A stretch of DNA of 64,000 nucleotides from Dryas octopetala (lineage: Eukaryota; Streptophyta; Magnoliopsida; Rosales; Rosaceae): the NCBI GenBank assembly GCA_963921425.1, contig OY992833.1, positions 5,181,228 to 5,245,227 on the forward strand, read 5' to 3'. The notes beneath the pieces were generated by a model that was not told the origin of the DNA, did not search any database, and saw nothing but the letters and a program-made list of their open reading frames with translations. Positions 43,989-56,106 of this stretch are shown here, piece after piece; positions within the stretch are counted from its first letter, which is position 1, and each line of letters opens with the position of its first letter. Made by a program: the position numbers and the translations under genes.

Positions 43989-46480
43989 CACTACAAGAAA
44001 AAAAGGTTTGGGAGATGAACTACATTCGTCGCCCAAAGTCGAATTTCGTCGCCCAAACGTTTGGGCGACGAACTGAGTTCGTCGAGAGCTTGGCCGCCCA
44101 ATCCATGATGCCCAAGAGTTTGGGCGATGAACCAGAAAATTTCGTTGCCCAAAGACACCGGGGGCAACGTATTTTTTTCGTCTTCTAAAGCATATGATTC
44201 CTCGCCCAAAGCATGTTTGGACGAATAAATTCGTCACCCAAAGCAGGTTTTGGGCGAGGAATAAGGCAGTTCGTCGCCCAAAGCATGTTTAGGCGATGAA
44301 ATTATCCGTCGCCTAAACACGATTTGGGAGAGGAATAATTAATTTCCTCGGCCGAACGTTCTTTGGGCGACGAACAATTTCGTCGCCTGAACATGCTTTG
44401 GGCGATGAACCTCTTTATTCCTCGCCCAAAATATGTTTAGGCGACGAACAATTTCGTCGCCTAAACACGATTTGGGCGATGAATGATTAAGTTCGTCGCC
44501 CAAAGCATGTTTAGGCGACAAACAATTTCGTCGCCTAAACATATTTAAAAAAAAAAATTTATTTAAATTATATATTTGAATTTAATATTTAAAAGAAAAA
44601 TCTTTATTAAAAAACTATATAAAACAAAATTAATAAATTTATATATCCAAATATCCATACAAAGTAGGAACAATTTAATATTGTATGCAAATATAATTAG
44701 TACATACAATCAGTAATGGCCCCCTAGGTCAGTAGCATCATCGGCACCGGTGGAGGAGTCTGGCATGCACTGGTCAATGTTCGGCGGCAGCACAAACCCA
44801 GGTACAATCCGAGCCAACTGGCCAAACATCTGCTGCATATGCCGCTCTCGATTCTTCTAGCTGACCCTTCAACATCTGCACTTCAGTGGACAGGTTGACT
44901 AATTCTGCAGATGGCTGAGACGAAGACCCGGCGCTGAGATCACGAACCCGACCCACTCCCATTCCGCGTATCTCCCTACCACGCCTAACACCCAGTGTCT
45001 CCGTCGTAATACGAAGACCGGCATCGCGATCGGGGACTGAGATCGACGCCAATGGAGTGTCCGGAGGGTATTGGCTGGCCACCTCCTCCAAATAACTCGC
45101 CTTCTTGGCTAGCATCTCAGCCTTCAAAATGTTATACACACGTTAGAAATTAGGAAATCAAATACAAATATTAAAAATTGTTCAATAAAACTAAAATATA
45201 AAAAACTAACGTGCTTCGCCATTCCCTTGTCATTGCCGGGTCGACCATAAACATCCCCGTAGTTGTCGAGCTCCGGAAATTGCAAACCAGCCTGAAAAAA
45301 AATGTAATGTTGATTAAAACTCAAACAATACTAAGGAATATATATATTAAATTAAATAATGGCGCACCTGACGATACGACTCCACCCGGTATGAGAAGGG
45401 CATGGAACCACCATGATGATCAATCCTTGCGGGCGCTTTCCGGTTCTTAAGATTGGCATTCGACTTCCTCTGTTAAATATTAAGCAAATTATAAATGCAT
45501 TAGTGCATACACAATAAAGGAATAACATAAGAAAAAAGATTTTTGAAGTCTTAAAATGATATAACATACCAAAAATTCCGGACTCTGAAAATGAGTGCAC
45601 AACCACTACCACTGATCAAGCCGAGATGCCATCTCCGAAGGAGGGCTGGCCAATGCCTCAGCTGCCGATCCAAACATGTTATATTCCCTGTGCAGTTCGT
45701 GCTTCCATTGTCTGTAAGCTTTTCTCAATAACTTTTTCATATACCTAGCTACATCCGAATCTTCCATCCGAATGTCATAGTTTACCTGAAAAAAAAAATT
45801 ATTAAATTGTTATGAATGATAAAATTAATCATTTTGTATTAATCAAAATATACTCACAGAAATGGAGCCCATAATACTCCTCTTGATGGCGTCATCAACC
45901 TTTTCCCAACTGGGGAAAAGCATGGGGCAGTCGGCACGGATAATCGCCCCGACAAAGGAAGTGAAAGTACTATGGACCTCCTTGCTCGGTCGTAGGTGAT
46001 CTTGCTGAAGAACGATTCAAATCCTCTCGTTCGTCGTGCGCGTGATTCGGGATGCCTTCAACCCTCTACTTATCCCCCTCGTGGTTTTGGTACCTAGAAA
46101 AGCAAATATAACATATTAATTTCACAGTAATCTTATAACATCTAAATAAAATTAAATATAAACACAAGTGCTGTGAAAATATTTTTCTTACTCTCTGATG
46201 ATGAGGCAGTACGAGTGGATGATGCAACATTCTCATATACACCATAACGGTGACCACATCGGGCTCTTCGTGTCGACTGAATCGCAGACCCAGTACTGGA
46301 TGAGAGATCTGGGGCTATCGCCGGGGTCGATTCGCCCTGGGCTATGAGGTCGGGCTGTACTACAGGCGCGGGCTGTACTGCAGGGGCGGGCTGGGCTGCA
46401 GGGGCGGACATGGATGCTGAACTAGACCTCCGAGATCCACCCCTGTCAGGTGAAGTAGGCAAGTCGTTGGGTAAGAAGTC
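43989..46480 (-). mobile_element. CACTA (En/Spm) transposon, truncated at its right end
   Basis: The left end CACTACAAGAAAA is the standard plant CACTA terminus. Next to it (44025-44545) is an array of about a dozen CGTCGCC(C/T)AAA words in both orientations, the subterminal repeats of such elements. Minus-strand transposase pieces resemble the plant Ptta/En/Spm transposase: 46142-46462 (Ala/Pro/Ser-rich N-terminal part), about 45570-45780 (ARYMKKLLRKAYRQWKHELH, then PPSEMASRLDQW with a stop after it, then WLCTHFQ), 45420-45480 (KRKSNANLKNRKAPARIDHH), 45230-45290 (LQFPELDNYGDVYGRPGNDK) and 44870-45120 (SYLEEVASQYPPDTPLASIS). The pieces are separated by intron-like gaps. No second CACTA end is found before the right DUF26 duplication. 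Confidence 0.8.
44025..44545. repeat. CACTA subterminal repeat array
   Basis: Variants of TTCGTCGCCCAAAGCATG and its complement alternate, with local dyads such as GTTTAGGCGACGAA facing TTTCGTCGCCTAAAC at about 44430-44465. Spacing is irregular (about 20-45 bp). Confidence 0.85.
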
Positions 46481-46590
46481 AATGACTTTAAATATGCAGT
46501 AGGTCCATATTTCATGTAAAGCTTGGGATAGCCAAAATAGATTTCATTTACGTAAGTTGTTTTAATTTATAATCATATAAAGAATATATT

Positions 46591-48450
46591 ATTTGTTTTG
46601 ATCGACTATGAATTAATCTTCTCCTCATATCCCAAGTCTTTTTTCTAATAAATTTTCTACTCATCAGCCATTCAGCCAAATCTTACATTCAGTTTATTAT
46701 ATATGTACCATATTAATGACTCTTTGCTAGAGAAGCGACTTTGTCAACATGCGTGTGTGCCTACTGACCAAGATTAATTTATTTCCGATTAAAATTAAAC
46801 TTAAACACACATTAATAAACGTATAAATCCAACCATTAATGGTATTGACTTTCATCTGTCCATTATGTTAATTAAGTCCCTCGCGACAAACTTGAATTCC
46901 TCTCTCAACTTTATAAGCGAAACTTATTGATCGAGTGAAATGGTTCATACGTCGACATGATTGGTTTAGCCACTTATAAAGTTGTTTATTAACTATATAT
47001 TAAACTAAAAGTATTTCTTTCTACAATATTGAAGAGATCCCGAGTTTGAATTAATCCCCATCTTCCTATTAAAAAATATTCAAATCATGTATTAGAAATA
47101 GAAAATAAAATTAATTAGACCATATATGCGCAATGAAGATATAAACCAAAAGTACCGATTTTATTATTTAAATATAAAATCTTAACACGTGACTTCTAAT
47201 AAGTGGCATGCATGGCTATACCAAACCAGATCAACATGATACAGTGAGTATCTAACCTATATTTTTCTCGAGCATATATTGTATGATTTGTCCATTAAGT
47301 TGTGCAAGAGTGAAAGTTTCCTGCAGAACAAGTCAGCACGTACTCGGTAAGATTTTTGACTAGGCTTCCATAAAAAAGTCAACAATTTCAACTCCAGCCA
47401 TAGACAATGTTTTTGAAACCTAGCTCCTGGCCTATGTATATATATAGAGTACGTGTGTTCTTGGACATATAGAAACATACATATCCAGAAGGACGTACCA
47501 GAACAAATTAAACCCACCTTGAGTCTCGATCTCATATATCCAATATGTTGAGCTCCAAATCAATCCCACTGGGTTTCTTACTCTTCTGTCTTTTCCACCA
47601 TGCAGCCATTGGTGCTTCTCCACTTTACCATCGCTGCTTCAGCCCTGAAAACTTCACTGCCAACACCCCATACCCTGATAACTTGAACCAGCTGTTCAAT
47701 CTCTTATACACCAAAGTCCCTCCTACTGGGTTCGGCCTTGGTTCCACTGGCAAACCCCAAAAGGCCCAAAACCAAGTACATGGGCTTGCTCTTTGCCGCG
47801 GTGATGTCTCAACCTCAAATTGTAAGACTTGTGTGGTTGATGCAAGCAAAGAGCTTGGCCAGCTCTGCCCTCATAGCAAAGGAGCCATAATATGGTACGA
47901 CCACTGCTTGTTAAAGTACTCAAATCTGGACTTTTTTGGGCAAATTGATAGCAGCAACAAGTTCTCTATGTGCAACGTCAAAGAAGTAGAGAATCCGACA
48001 CCGTTTAATGAGAAAGTTAAGGAATTGTTAAGTGGGTTGGCTAATGAAGCTTGTGATGATAATGGTAATCCAAAGCTTTATGCTACTGGTGAAGTAGAGC
48101 TCGATGCATCGACGACGTTGTATGGTTTGGCTCAGTGCACAAGGGACCTCTCTAGCATGGATTGTAAGAAGTGTCTTGATGGTGCAATAAGCGAACTGCC
48201 CAACTTTTGTGATGGAAAGCGAGGTGGGCGTGTTGTGGGCGGAAGTTGTAATGTTGGATATGAACTTTACCCCATAGTTGATACTTGATCCTCATAATTG
48301 TTATAAATCTGAAAAATTTGTAATGTGATTAAAGTATTATATATTGTTATGCTTACAAATAAATGTTCTGATATATATCGGACTCTCTCCTGCCCAATTT
48401 GTATTTTGGATATGATTATCCTAATATATCCAAAATCTATTCATTTGTTT
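46591..48450 (+). repeat. Right copy of the 1.8-kb DUF26-gene duplication
   Basis: Direct repeat of 41221-43059. Similarity is patchy at 46591-46631 and then near-complete to 48450. Confidence 0.93.
47545..48288 (+). CDS. Cysteine-rich repeat secretory protein (two DUF26/Gnk2 domains), right copy, 247 aa
   Basis: Tandem paralogue of the gene at 42154. It has the same length, signal peptide and the two C-X8-C-X2-C motifs. It carries K157, D172 and D246 in place of R, N and G in the left copy. Intact and single-exon, with the duplicated promoter including the TATA at about 47440. Both copies are expected to be secreted. High identity in promoter and coding DNA points to recent duplication or gene conversion. 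If an assembly collapsed or split haplotypes, one copy could be artefactual, but the clean junctions and CACTA spacer argue for a real duplication. Confidence 0.95.
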   Translation: MLSSKSIPLGFLLFCLFHHAAIGASPLYHRCFSPENFTANTPYPDNLNQLFNLLYTKVPPTGFGLGSTGKPQKAQNQVHGLALCRGDVSTSNCKTCVVDASKELGQLCPHSKGAIIWYDHCLLKYSNLDFFGQIDSSNKFSMCNVKEVENPTPFNEKVKELLSGLANEACDDNGNPKLYATGEVELDASTTLYGLAQCTRDLSSMDCKKCLDGAISELPNFCDGKRGGRVVGGSCNVGYELYPIVDT

Positions 48451-49718
48451 GAGGAAACTACTGCATTCTACACGCTAAACTGCCAAAAATTGAAGTAGGA
48501 TGATTTTTTATCTTGCTGATTTTTATTTTGGTACCGATTCTGCACTTATATATACAATGATGTCTTTTTGAGTTTGAGGGTTAAGCCTTTTGGAGTTTTA
48601 GTATTTAATAATAATCATATCCAAGCTTAAATATGTAAAGAATTCATTCCAATATAATTATCATAGACAACCAATTATGTCAAGTCCAAATTAACTTTAA
48701 TTAGACTAAATAAACTAAAAAATAAAACAGAGTACTGATATTTTTACATACTTATCTGACCATATATATTAGCTTACCACCTTATGTGACAACTGATAAT
48801 AATGTGGCAAGTAAGTATTGATATATGTGTGCAGAATAGGACACATCAGTTTAAGGCACATAATCTTGTGGTATAGTAGGACACAAAATCTTTTCCCCTA
48901 TTATTATGTTGATGTGAAAATTTTACAAATTTCTTTTTATCATCTGTTGGAGTGCGGAAAATTAATATAATAATACATACAACAAATTGATACATATAGT
49001 GAAGTTAAAATAAACATTCACATGTACTCCAATTTATGATTGTAATTATTACTCAGTTACATAATGCCACTAAACAAACAAAAATGAGTCTTTGAACACT
49101 TGAAATTACATTGAAACTCTTATCTTTAAATTGAACAACAAAAAAAGTAGTTTAAAATGTGTATTCATTTGATAATTAATGGAACTTTCATGCATGAGCT
49201 AGTTTAAATTAATTTAATTTCTTATATATAGAGTTGTCTTACTGCTCTCTTTTTTATAAGACTATTATATAATTTATAAACATTACTGCTTACCTGACAC
49301 ATCAAAAAAATAATTGTCTTATTCATTAAGTAAAGAATCGAGTATTTACAAAATAGTTTCCAAAACCAAAACACCTTTTTAACTATTTGAAAAATACATT
49401 AATTTGTTACTTTCCATGTTTCCTTATTGGTTCCGGTTGTTACTTCCTAGCCTACTTCATAGTGTGTCTAGCTTAGTATGCACGTCTTATGTATCAAAAT
49501 GAAGCTTAGTATATATCCATGTACACATTCCTAATGAAACTAAGTAAATATCGATACATTACAACACCACCGACTAATACTATCTCAACCCTAAAGCCAC
49601 ACTTACTTCCATGCATTATAGCGCAGCATTCTCATCCTCATTCTCAGAAACACTTACAACGCAATGCAGAATCATTATTACCTAGCTTGTTCGATCTTGT
49701 GCTTGAGGAAACCAAATC
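48451..49718. other. AT-rich intergenic DNA
   Basis: No gene or clear element recognised. The last 150 bp would be promoter/leader of the kinase gene. Confidence 0.5.
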
Positions 49719-49938
49719 ATGAAACGAAAGGCTGAAGAAGAAGAAGTAGAAGGAGAGATGCTCATGAGGAGTCACAGAGTGAATTGGCTGAGAGGGGAGC
49801 TGCTCGGCAAAGGAAGCTTTGGCTTTGTCTTTCTTGCCACTCCCAAGAAACCCAAGATATATACAGTTTAGTCATCGTATGCCTGTTGTCATGGTGGTGA
49901 AGTCGGCCGAGGTCTCTGCTTTAGCATTCATTCAGCAT

Positions 49939-50303
49939 TGATAGAATTAGAGCATCCAACCCAAAACCAATTGGCAATGGGTGGAGAGGCCCAAGACTTA
50001 TAAGCACATATGTTAAGCCTTAGTTTTCCGATGTGGGACATTGCTCCACATTACTCTCAACACGCCCCCGCACGTGTGGCGATATTTTTGAGCCTTACAC
50101 GTGAACAAATTGTATTGGGTGACGTGGGAGCACGTGTGGCCGTTGGGCCTTACACGCGAATAACCAAGCTCTGATACCATGATAGAATTAGAGCATCCAA
50201 CCCAAAACCAATTGGCAATGGGTGGAGAGGCCCAAGACTTATAAGCACATATGTTAAGCCTTAGTTTTCCGATGTGGGACATTGCTCCACATTACTCTCA
50301 ACA
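49939..50303 (-). mobile_element. TRIM retrotransposon, whole, identical LTRs (365 bp)
   Basis: Two 124-bp LTRs (49939-50062 and 50180-50303), TG...CA ended, with no difference seen between them. The flanking 5-bp direct repeat is AGCAT (49934-49938, 50304-50308). In element orientation (minus), the initiator-Met primer-binding site TGGTATCAGAGC lies directly after the first LTR and a GCGGGGGCG purine tract before the second. It is noncoding. It looks whole and very young, and must move with proteins from another element. Confidence 0.95.
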
Positions 50304-50618
50304 AGCATGAGGCAGAGGTTCTCTTCTACATTAAAGGTTCCCCTTTTGTCATTGAGCACTTTGGTGAAGAATATATTCACAACCAATAAGAATGGTGAAG
50401 TCTATAACTTGTTTTTGGAGTATGCTGTATGCCTCTGGAGGAACCCTTCATGATCTCATCAAGAAATTTGGTGGTCATGGTTTTCCAGAAGACAATGTTA
50501 GGCAGCTTACAAAGTCGATTCTTGAAGGAATTAAGCATATACATAATTGTGGTTATATTCATTGTGATTTGAAGCCAAAGAACATTTTGCTTGTGCCTAG
50601 TACTAGTACCAGTGGTTT

Positions 50619-51127
50619 TATTGGTTTTTCTTTTTGGTGTTTATTAAAAAAAAGAGAAACTATTTCAACTTGTTATAAACGTTGTTTGGACTTGGTCAGT
50701 AGTTGACCAAGTCTTTCTCAACAACTTGGTACTGGCTCCACGTTTTCAGCCCTTTACTGGTTTTAAATGATGATAAATAGCAGGAGCAGTAGCTTGAATA
50801 AATGAGAGGATAATACAGAGTCTTTGAGTGGTTTTCCTTTTCAACCTCTCTCAAATTTTTTCTGAACATAACAAGTATTCCAAGCAACAATATCAGAAGG
50901 GTGTTTGTATTCGGGTCTTTCTTTGTGCACGGAAGAATCTAGACAGAGGAGATTCTGGGGCTGTTTTATCCTGGAAGCGTCGTAGGCATCATTGAACTGC
51001 TTGCACATCTTGGGCAGAGCCGCGAAACGTCTTAAAGAGAGCGACCTTGTACGCGACTCATCCCAAGAATCATCTACATCTACTGAGGTTATCGGGTAAC
51101 ATTGTTCTTTCATTATTTGGTTCAACA
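50619..51127 (+). repeat. 5' LTR of the Copia element
   Basis: 509 bp, matching the 3' LTR at about 99%. Confidence 0.93.
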
Positions 51128-54100
51128 ATTTTAAGACGTTTCTTCTACCATGGCTGCTGAAAACAACTCTCACACTCCTGATCTTAACAAACCTTCAAAA
51201 TTTGAGGGTCTTCACTTTAAACGGTGGAGGCAGAAGATGTTGTTTTTTCTCACCACAAAAAAATTAGCTTCTAACTGCACTATAGATAAACCTCTTATCC
51301 CTAATGTACCTACTGAAGAAGAAACCAAGATCTTTGAGACTTGGACGGAAAATGATTTTCTCTGTAAGAATTATATTCTAAATGGCTTGTGTGATGATCT
51401 CTATGACTATTATTCTGCTTATGACACTGCTAAAGAGCTATGGGATGCACTTCAGAAAAAATATGACACTGAAGAGGCTGGTGCTAAGAAATTTGCTGTA
51501 AGCCGTTATTTGAAATTTCAAATGGTAGATGATAAATCGGTAGAAGCACAGTCACATGAATTACAAAAAATTGCACATGACGTTATTACTGAAGGTATGA
51601 GTTTAGATGAACAGTTTCAGGTTGCAGTCATCATTGACAAGCTGCCCCCAAGCTGGAAAGATTTCAAGAATGTTCTTCATCACAAAACAAAGGAATTCTC
51701 CTTGGAAAGTCTGATCACTCGTCTTCGCATTGAGGAGGAAGCCAGAAAACAAGATATGAAGGATGAAGTTCTGGTTGTGTCTAACAACAAGAACACCCAT
51801 ATTTTCAACAAGAATCAAACCCCTGCTGTTCTGAAACCAAATGGAAGGAATATGAAAAATCAGAACAGGAACCGCAACAACAACAACAACAAAAATCAGA
51901 ATCGAAATCCTCAACAGAATCAGAATAGATATCAACCCCCCTCACGTGATGATGATTCGGGACAATTTATATGTTATAATTGTCACAAGCCGGGGCATCT
52001 TGCCCGGAATTGTCGGAATAAGCGTCGTCCTGCTCCTCAGGCCAACCTTACCGCAGAGCAACTAGTTGCTATGATTTCTGAAGTCAACATTGTTGGCGGA
52101 TCCGAGGGGTGGTGGGTAGACACTAGTGCTTCTCGCCATGTCTGCTATGATCGTGTTCTTTTCAAGTTCTATTCTGTGGCTGAGGACAAGAAAGTGTTGT
52201 TGGGTGATTCTCATTCAACCAATGTTGCTGGTACAGGGGAAGTGGAATTGAAATTTACCTCTGGAAAGACTGTCATCCTTAAGGATGTCTTGCATACTCC
52301 AGAAATAAGAAAAAATCTAGTTTCTGGCTACCTTCTCAACAAGGCTGGGTTCACTCAAATGATTGGAGCAGACATGTATACTCTTACTAAAAATGGTGTC
52401 TTTGTAGGTAAGGGTTATGCTACTGATGGAATGTTTAAATTGAATGTTGATGCTAATAAAAATTCTTCTTCTGCTTATATGCTTTGTTCTTTTAATACTT
52501 GGCATGCTAGACTTTGTCATGTTAACAAACGACTAGTCAAAAATATGAGTAGTTTAGGATTTATTCCAGATTTGTCTTTGAATGATTTTGAGAAGTGTGA
52601 ATATTGTAGTCAAGCTAAAATCACCAAAACTCCACATAAATCTGTCTTTAGAGAATCTGAACCACTTGATCTTATTCATTATGATATTTGCGAATTTGAT
52701 GGAGTGACAACTAGAAATGGGAAACGGTACTTTATCACTTTTATTGATGATTGTTCGAATTATTGTTTTGTCTATCTTATGAGAAATAAAAGTGAAGCAA
52801 TTGATATGTTCAAATTATTCTTGAATGAAATTGAGAATCAATTTAATCGAAAAGTTAAAAGATTTCGTAGTGACAGAGGTCAAGAATATTTGTCTAGTGA
52901 TTTTATTGTTTTATATAATTCACTTGGAATTATTCATGAGACAACAGCCCCTTACTCTCCTGAAATGAATGGTAAAGCTGAAAGAAAAAATAGAACTTTG
53001 GCTGAATTAACTGTTGCTATCTTACTTCGTTCAGGAGCTGCATCTTTTTGGTGGGGAGAAATATTATTGACTGTATATATCTTATGTGCTGAATAGAGTT
53101 CCCAACTCTAAAACAAAAATTTCTCCTTATGAAATTTGGAAAAATAAGAAACCTAATGTTTTGTATTTTAGAACATGGGGGTGCTTAGCTTATGTACGTA
53201 TTCCTGACCCAAAAAGATCAAAATTGGCGAGTAGAGCTTATGAATGTGTTTTTATTGGTTATGCAACTAATAGCAAGGCATATAGATTTTATGATTTAAA
53301 GAATCATGTTGTGATTGATTCTATTGATGCCGATTTCTTTGAAAATAAATTTCCTTTTAAATTGAGAAATAGTGGGGGTTCAACTTCTTACAGTTTGCCA
53401 TCAACTAGAATTAATGAATCTTGTCTAGAACTAAGGAAGAGTAAGAGAGCTCGTATTGCCAAAGTTTATGGACCTGACTTTCATGTTTATAACTTAGAAC
53501 AGGATCCTAGTACACTCAAAGAAGCTCTGTCTTCTTTAGATGCTGACTTTTGGCAAGAAGCTATAAACGATGAGATGGACTCCTTAGAGTCTAATAGAAC
53601 TTGGCACTTGACAGACCTTCCACCTGGTTGCAAAACCATTGGTTGTAAATGGATTCTAAAAAGGAAATTAAAACCTGATGGTTCAATTGATAAATTTAAG
53701 GCCCGACTTGTGGCCAAAGGCTATAAGCAAAGAGAAAATGTGGATTTCTTTGACACCTTTTCACCTGTCTCTAGAATAACTTCTATTCGTGTTTTGTTTG
53801 CCTTAGCTGCCATTCATGATCTTGTTGTGCATCAAATGGATGTTAAAACTGCTTTTTTAAATGGTGAGTTAGAAGAAGAAATTTATATGGACCAACCTGA
53901 GGGTTTTGTCTTACCTGGACAAGAAAATAAGGTATGTAAACTAGATAAATCTCTTTATGGGTTGAAACAGGCACCTAAACAATGGCATGAAAAATTTGAT
54001 TGTTTAGTCACTTCAAATGGGTTTAAGCTCAACGAAAGTGACAAATGTATTTATTTTAAGTATGAAAATAACATTTGCATTATCATATGTCTCTATATGG

Positions 54101-55597
54101 ATGACCTGCTTATTTTTGGCTCTAATATTCATGCTGTGAATAATGTCAAATCTCTATTATGTGCCAATTTTGAAATGAAAGATTTGGGTGAAGCTAGTGT
54201 AATTCTTGGAATTAAAGTAACAAGGTCAGAAAATGGATTTTCTTTGGATCAATCTCACTATATTGAGAAAATTCTAAAGAAATATGATTACATTGACTGT
54301 AAACTAGCATGTACTCCATATGATTCTAGTGTAAAGTTGTTCAAGAACACCGGTGACAGTGTTAGACAAACTGAGTATGCGAGCATCATTGGTAGCCTTC
54401 GTTATGCTACTGATTGCACTAGGCCTGACATAGCTTATGCTGTGGGAGTACTTTGCAGATTTACTAGTAGACCTAGTAAAAAGCATTGGAAAGCTATTGA
54501 GAGGGTCATGCGTTACCTTAAAAGGACGATGAACCTCGGATTACATTATCAGAAGTTTCCCGCTGTCCTAGAAGGATATAGTGATGTAGATTGGAATACT
54601 CTATCTGATGATTCCAAGGCCACAAGTGGATATATATTTAATATAGCTGGTGGTACAGTTTCATGGAAGTCTAAGAAACAGACTATATTAGCTCAATCCA
54701 CAATGGAGTCAGAGATGATAGCACTAGCTATGGCTAGTGAAGAGGCAGGATGGTTGAGGAACCTGCTATCAAATACCCCTTTATGGGAGAAACCAATACC
54801 AGCTGTTCTTATCCATTGCGATAGTACCGCGGCTATTGCAAAGGTTCAAAATCGTTATTATAATGGTAAGAAGCGACAAATACGTCGCAAGCATAGCACC
54901 GTTAGAGCGTTTCTTGATACTGGGGCTATAAGAGTGGATCATGTACGCTCCAATGAGAATTTGGCTGATCCTTTGACGAAAGGATTAGCACGAGAAAAGG
55001 TTTGGAAAACCTCAAAAGGGATGGGACTAAAGCCCTTAGATAATTAAGTCACTTGTGATGGCAACCCGACCTATAGACTGGAGATCCCAAGAAATAGGTT
55101 CAATGGGTAATAACAAGTCACAAAGTGATATGAGTAAAGTCATGCTAGTAATGTCATATGGAGTTAATACTCCAAGTCCATCCCTAAGAAGCATGACATC
55201 TTGAAGCAAATAATTAAGGTTGAATTATAATTCTTAATGAAGTCTATATTCTATGTTGAGTGGGATATCTAGCTGCAGGAGTATCCTTGATAGAGTCACC
55301 TATGTGAATGTGGAAGTGAGGCCGCTTCCTATGAAATTATGGGCAAATTTCTAGAGCGTTCACTACACCAGGATACAAGCACAAGGCCGTAATGTGCTGG
55401 CTTTTTGAACTTCACCTCAGTAAGGTTATGCGTGTGATGCTGTCAGAGGTAGAGTTCAAAACTATATGTTACTCTTGTTTGTTCTGAAGCATCTTCACTA
55501 TGTAAAGGTTCAAGTTGAATAAACACCTTTATTTATGCATAGCTTTATGGTATGTTGCTTGATGAATTTATTATTTTTAAATAAACAAGTGGGGGAT

Positions 55598-56106
55598 TAT
55601 TGGTTTTTCTTTTTGGTGTTTATTAAAAAAAAGAGAAACTATTTCAACTTGTTATAAACGTTGTTTGGACTTGGTCAGTAGTTGACCAAGTCTTTCTCAA
55701 CAACTTGGTACTGGCTCCACGTTTTCAGCCCTTTACTGGTTTTAAATGATGATAAATAGCAGGAGCAGTAGCTTGAATAAATGAGAGGATAATACAGAGT
55801 CTTTGAGTGGTTTTCCTTTTCAACCTCTCTCAAATTTTTTCTGAACATAACAAGTATTCCAAGCAACAATATCAGAAGGGTGTTTGTATTCGGGTCTTTC
55901 TTTGTGCACGAAAGAATCTAGACAGAGGAGATTCTGGGGCTGTTTTATCCTGGAGGCGTCGTAGGCATCATTGAACTGCTTGCACATCTTAGGCAGAGCC
56001 GCGAAACGTCTTAAAGAGAGCGACCTTGTACGTGACTCATCCCAAGAATCATCTACATCTACTGAGGTTATCGGGTAACATTGTTCTTTCATTATTTGGT
56101 TCAACA
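55598..56106 (+). repeat. 3' LTR of the Copia element
   Basis: 509 bp, same ends as the 5' LTR, preceded by the purine tract. Confidence 0.93.

Larger units (their letters stand above)
50619..56106 (+). mobile_element. Ty1/Copia retrotransposon, nearly whole (5488 bp)
   Basis: LTRs of 509 bp (50619-51127 and 55598-56106) differ at about four bases. The 5-bp flanking repeat GGTTT (50614-50618, 56107-56111) is perfect. A purine tract AAGTGGGGGAT precedes the 3' LTR. Parts in order: gag with a UBN2-type domain and a CCHC zinc knuckle (about 51.15-52.0 kb), protease and integrase (about 52.1-53.4 kb), reverse transcriptase (about 53.6-54.3 kb) and RNase H (about 54.5-55.0 kb). The coding region has about one break. 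Using a commonly assumed plant rate of 1.3e-8 per site per year, the LTR difference suggests roughly 0.3 million years, a borrowed-rate estimate. Confidence 0.95.

Noticed and set aside
44025-44545. CRISPR-like array of regularly repeated short words
   Set aside because: Repeats vary, alternate in orientation and have irregular spacing; they adjoin a CACTA terminus in a plant genome, so they are subterminal transposon repeats.
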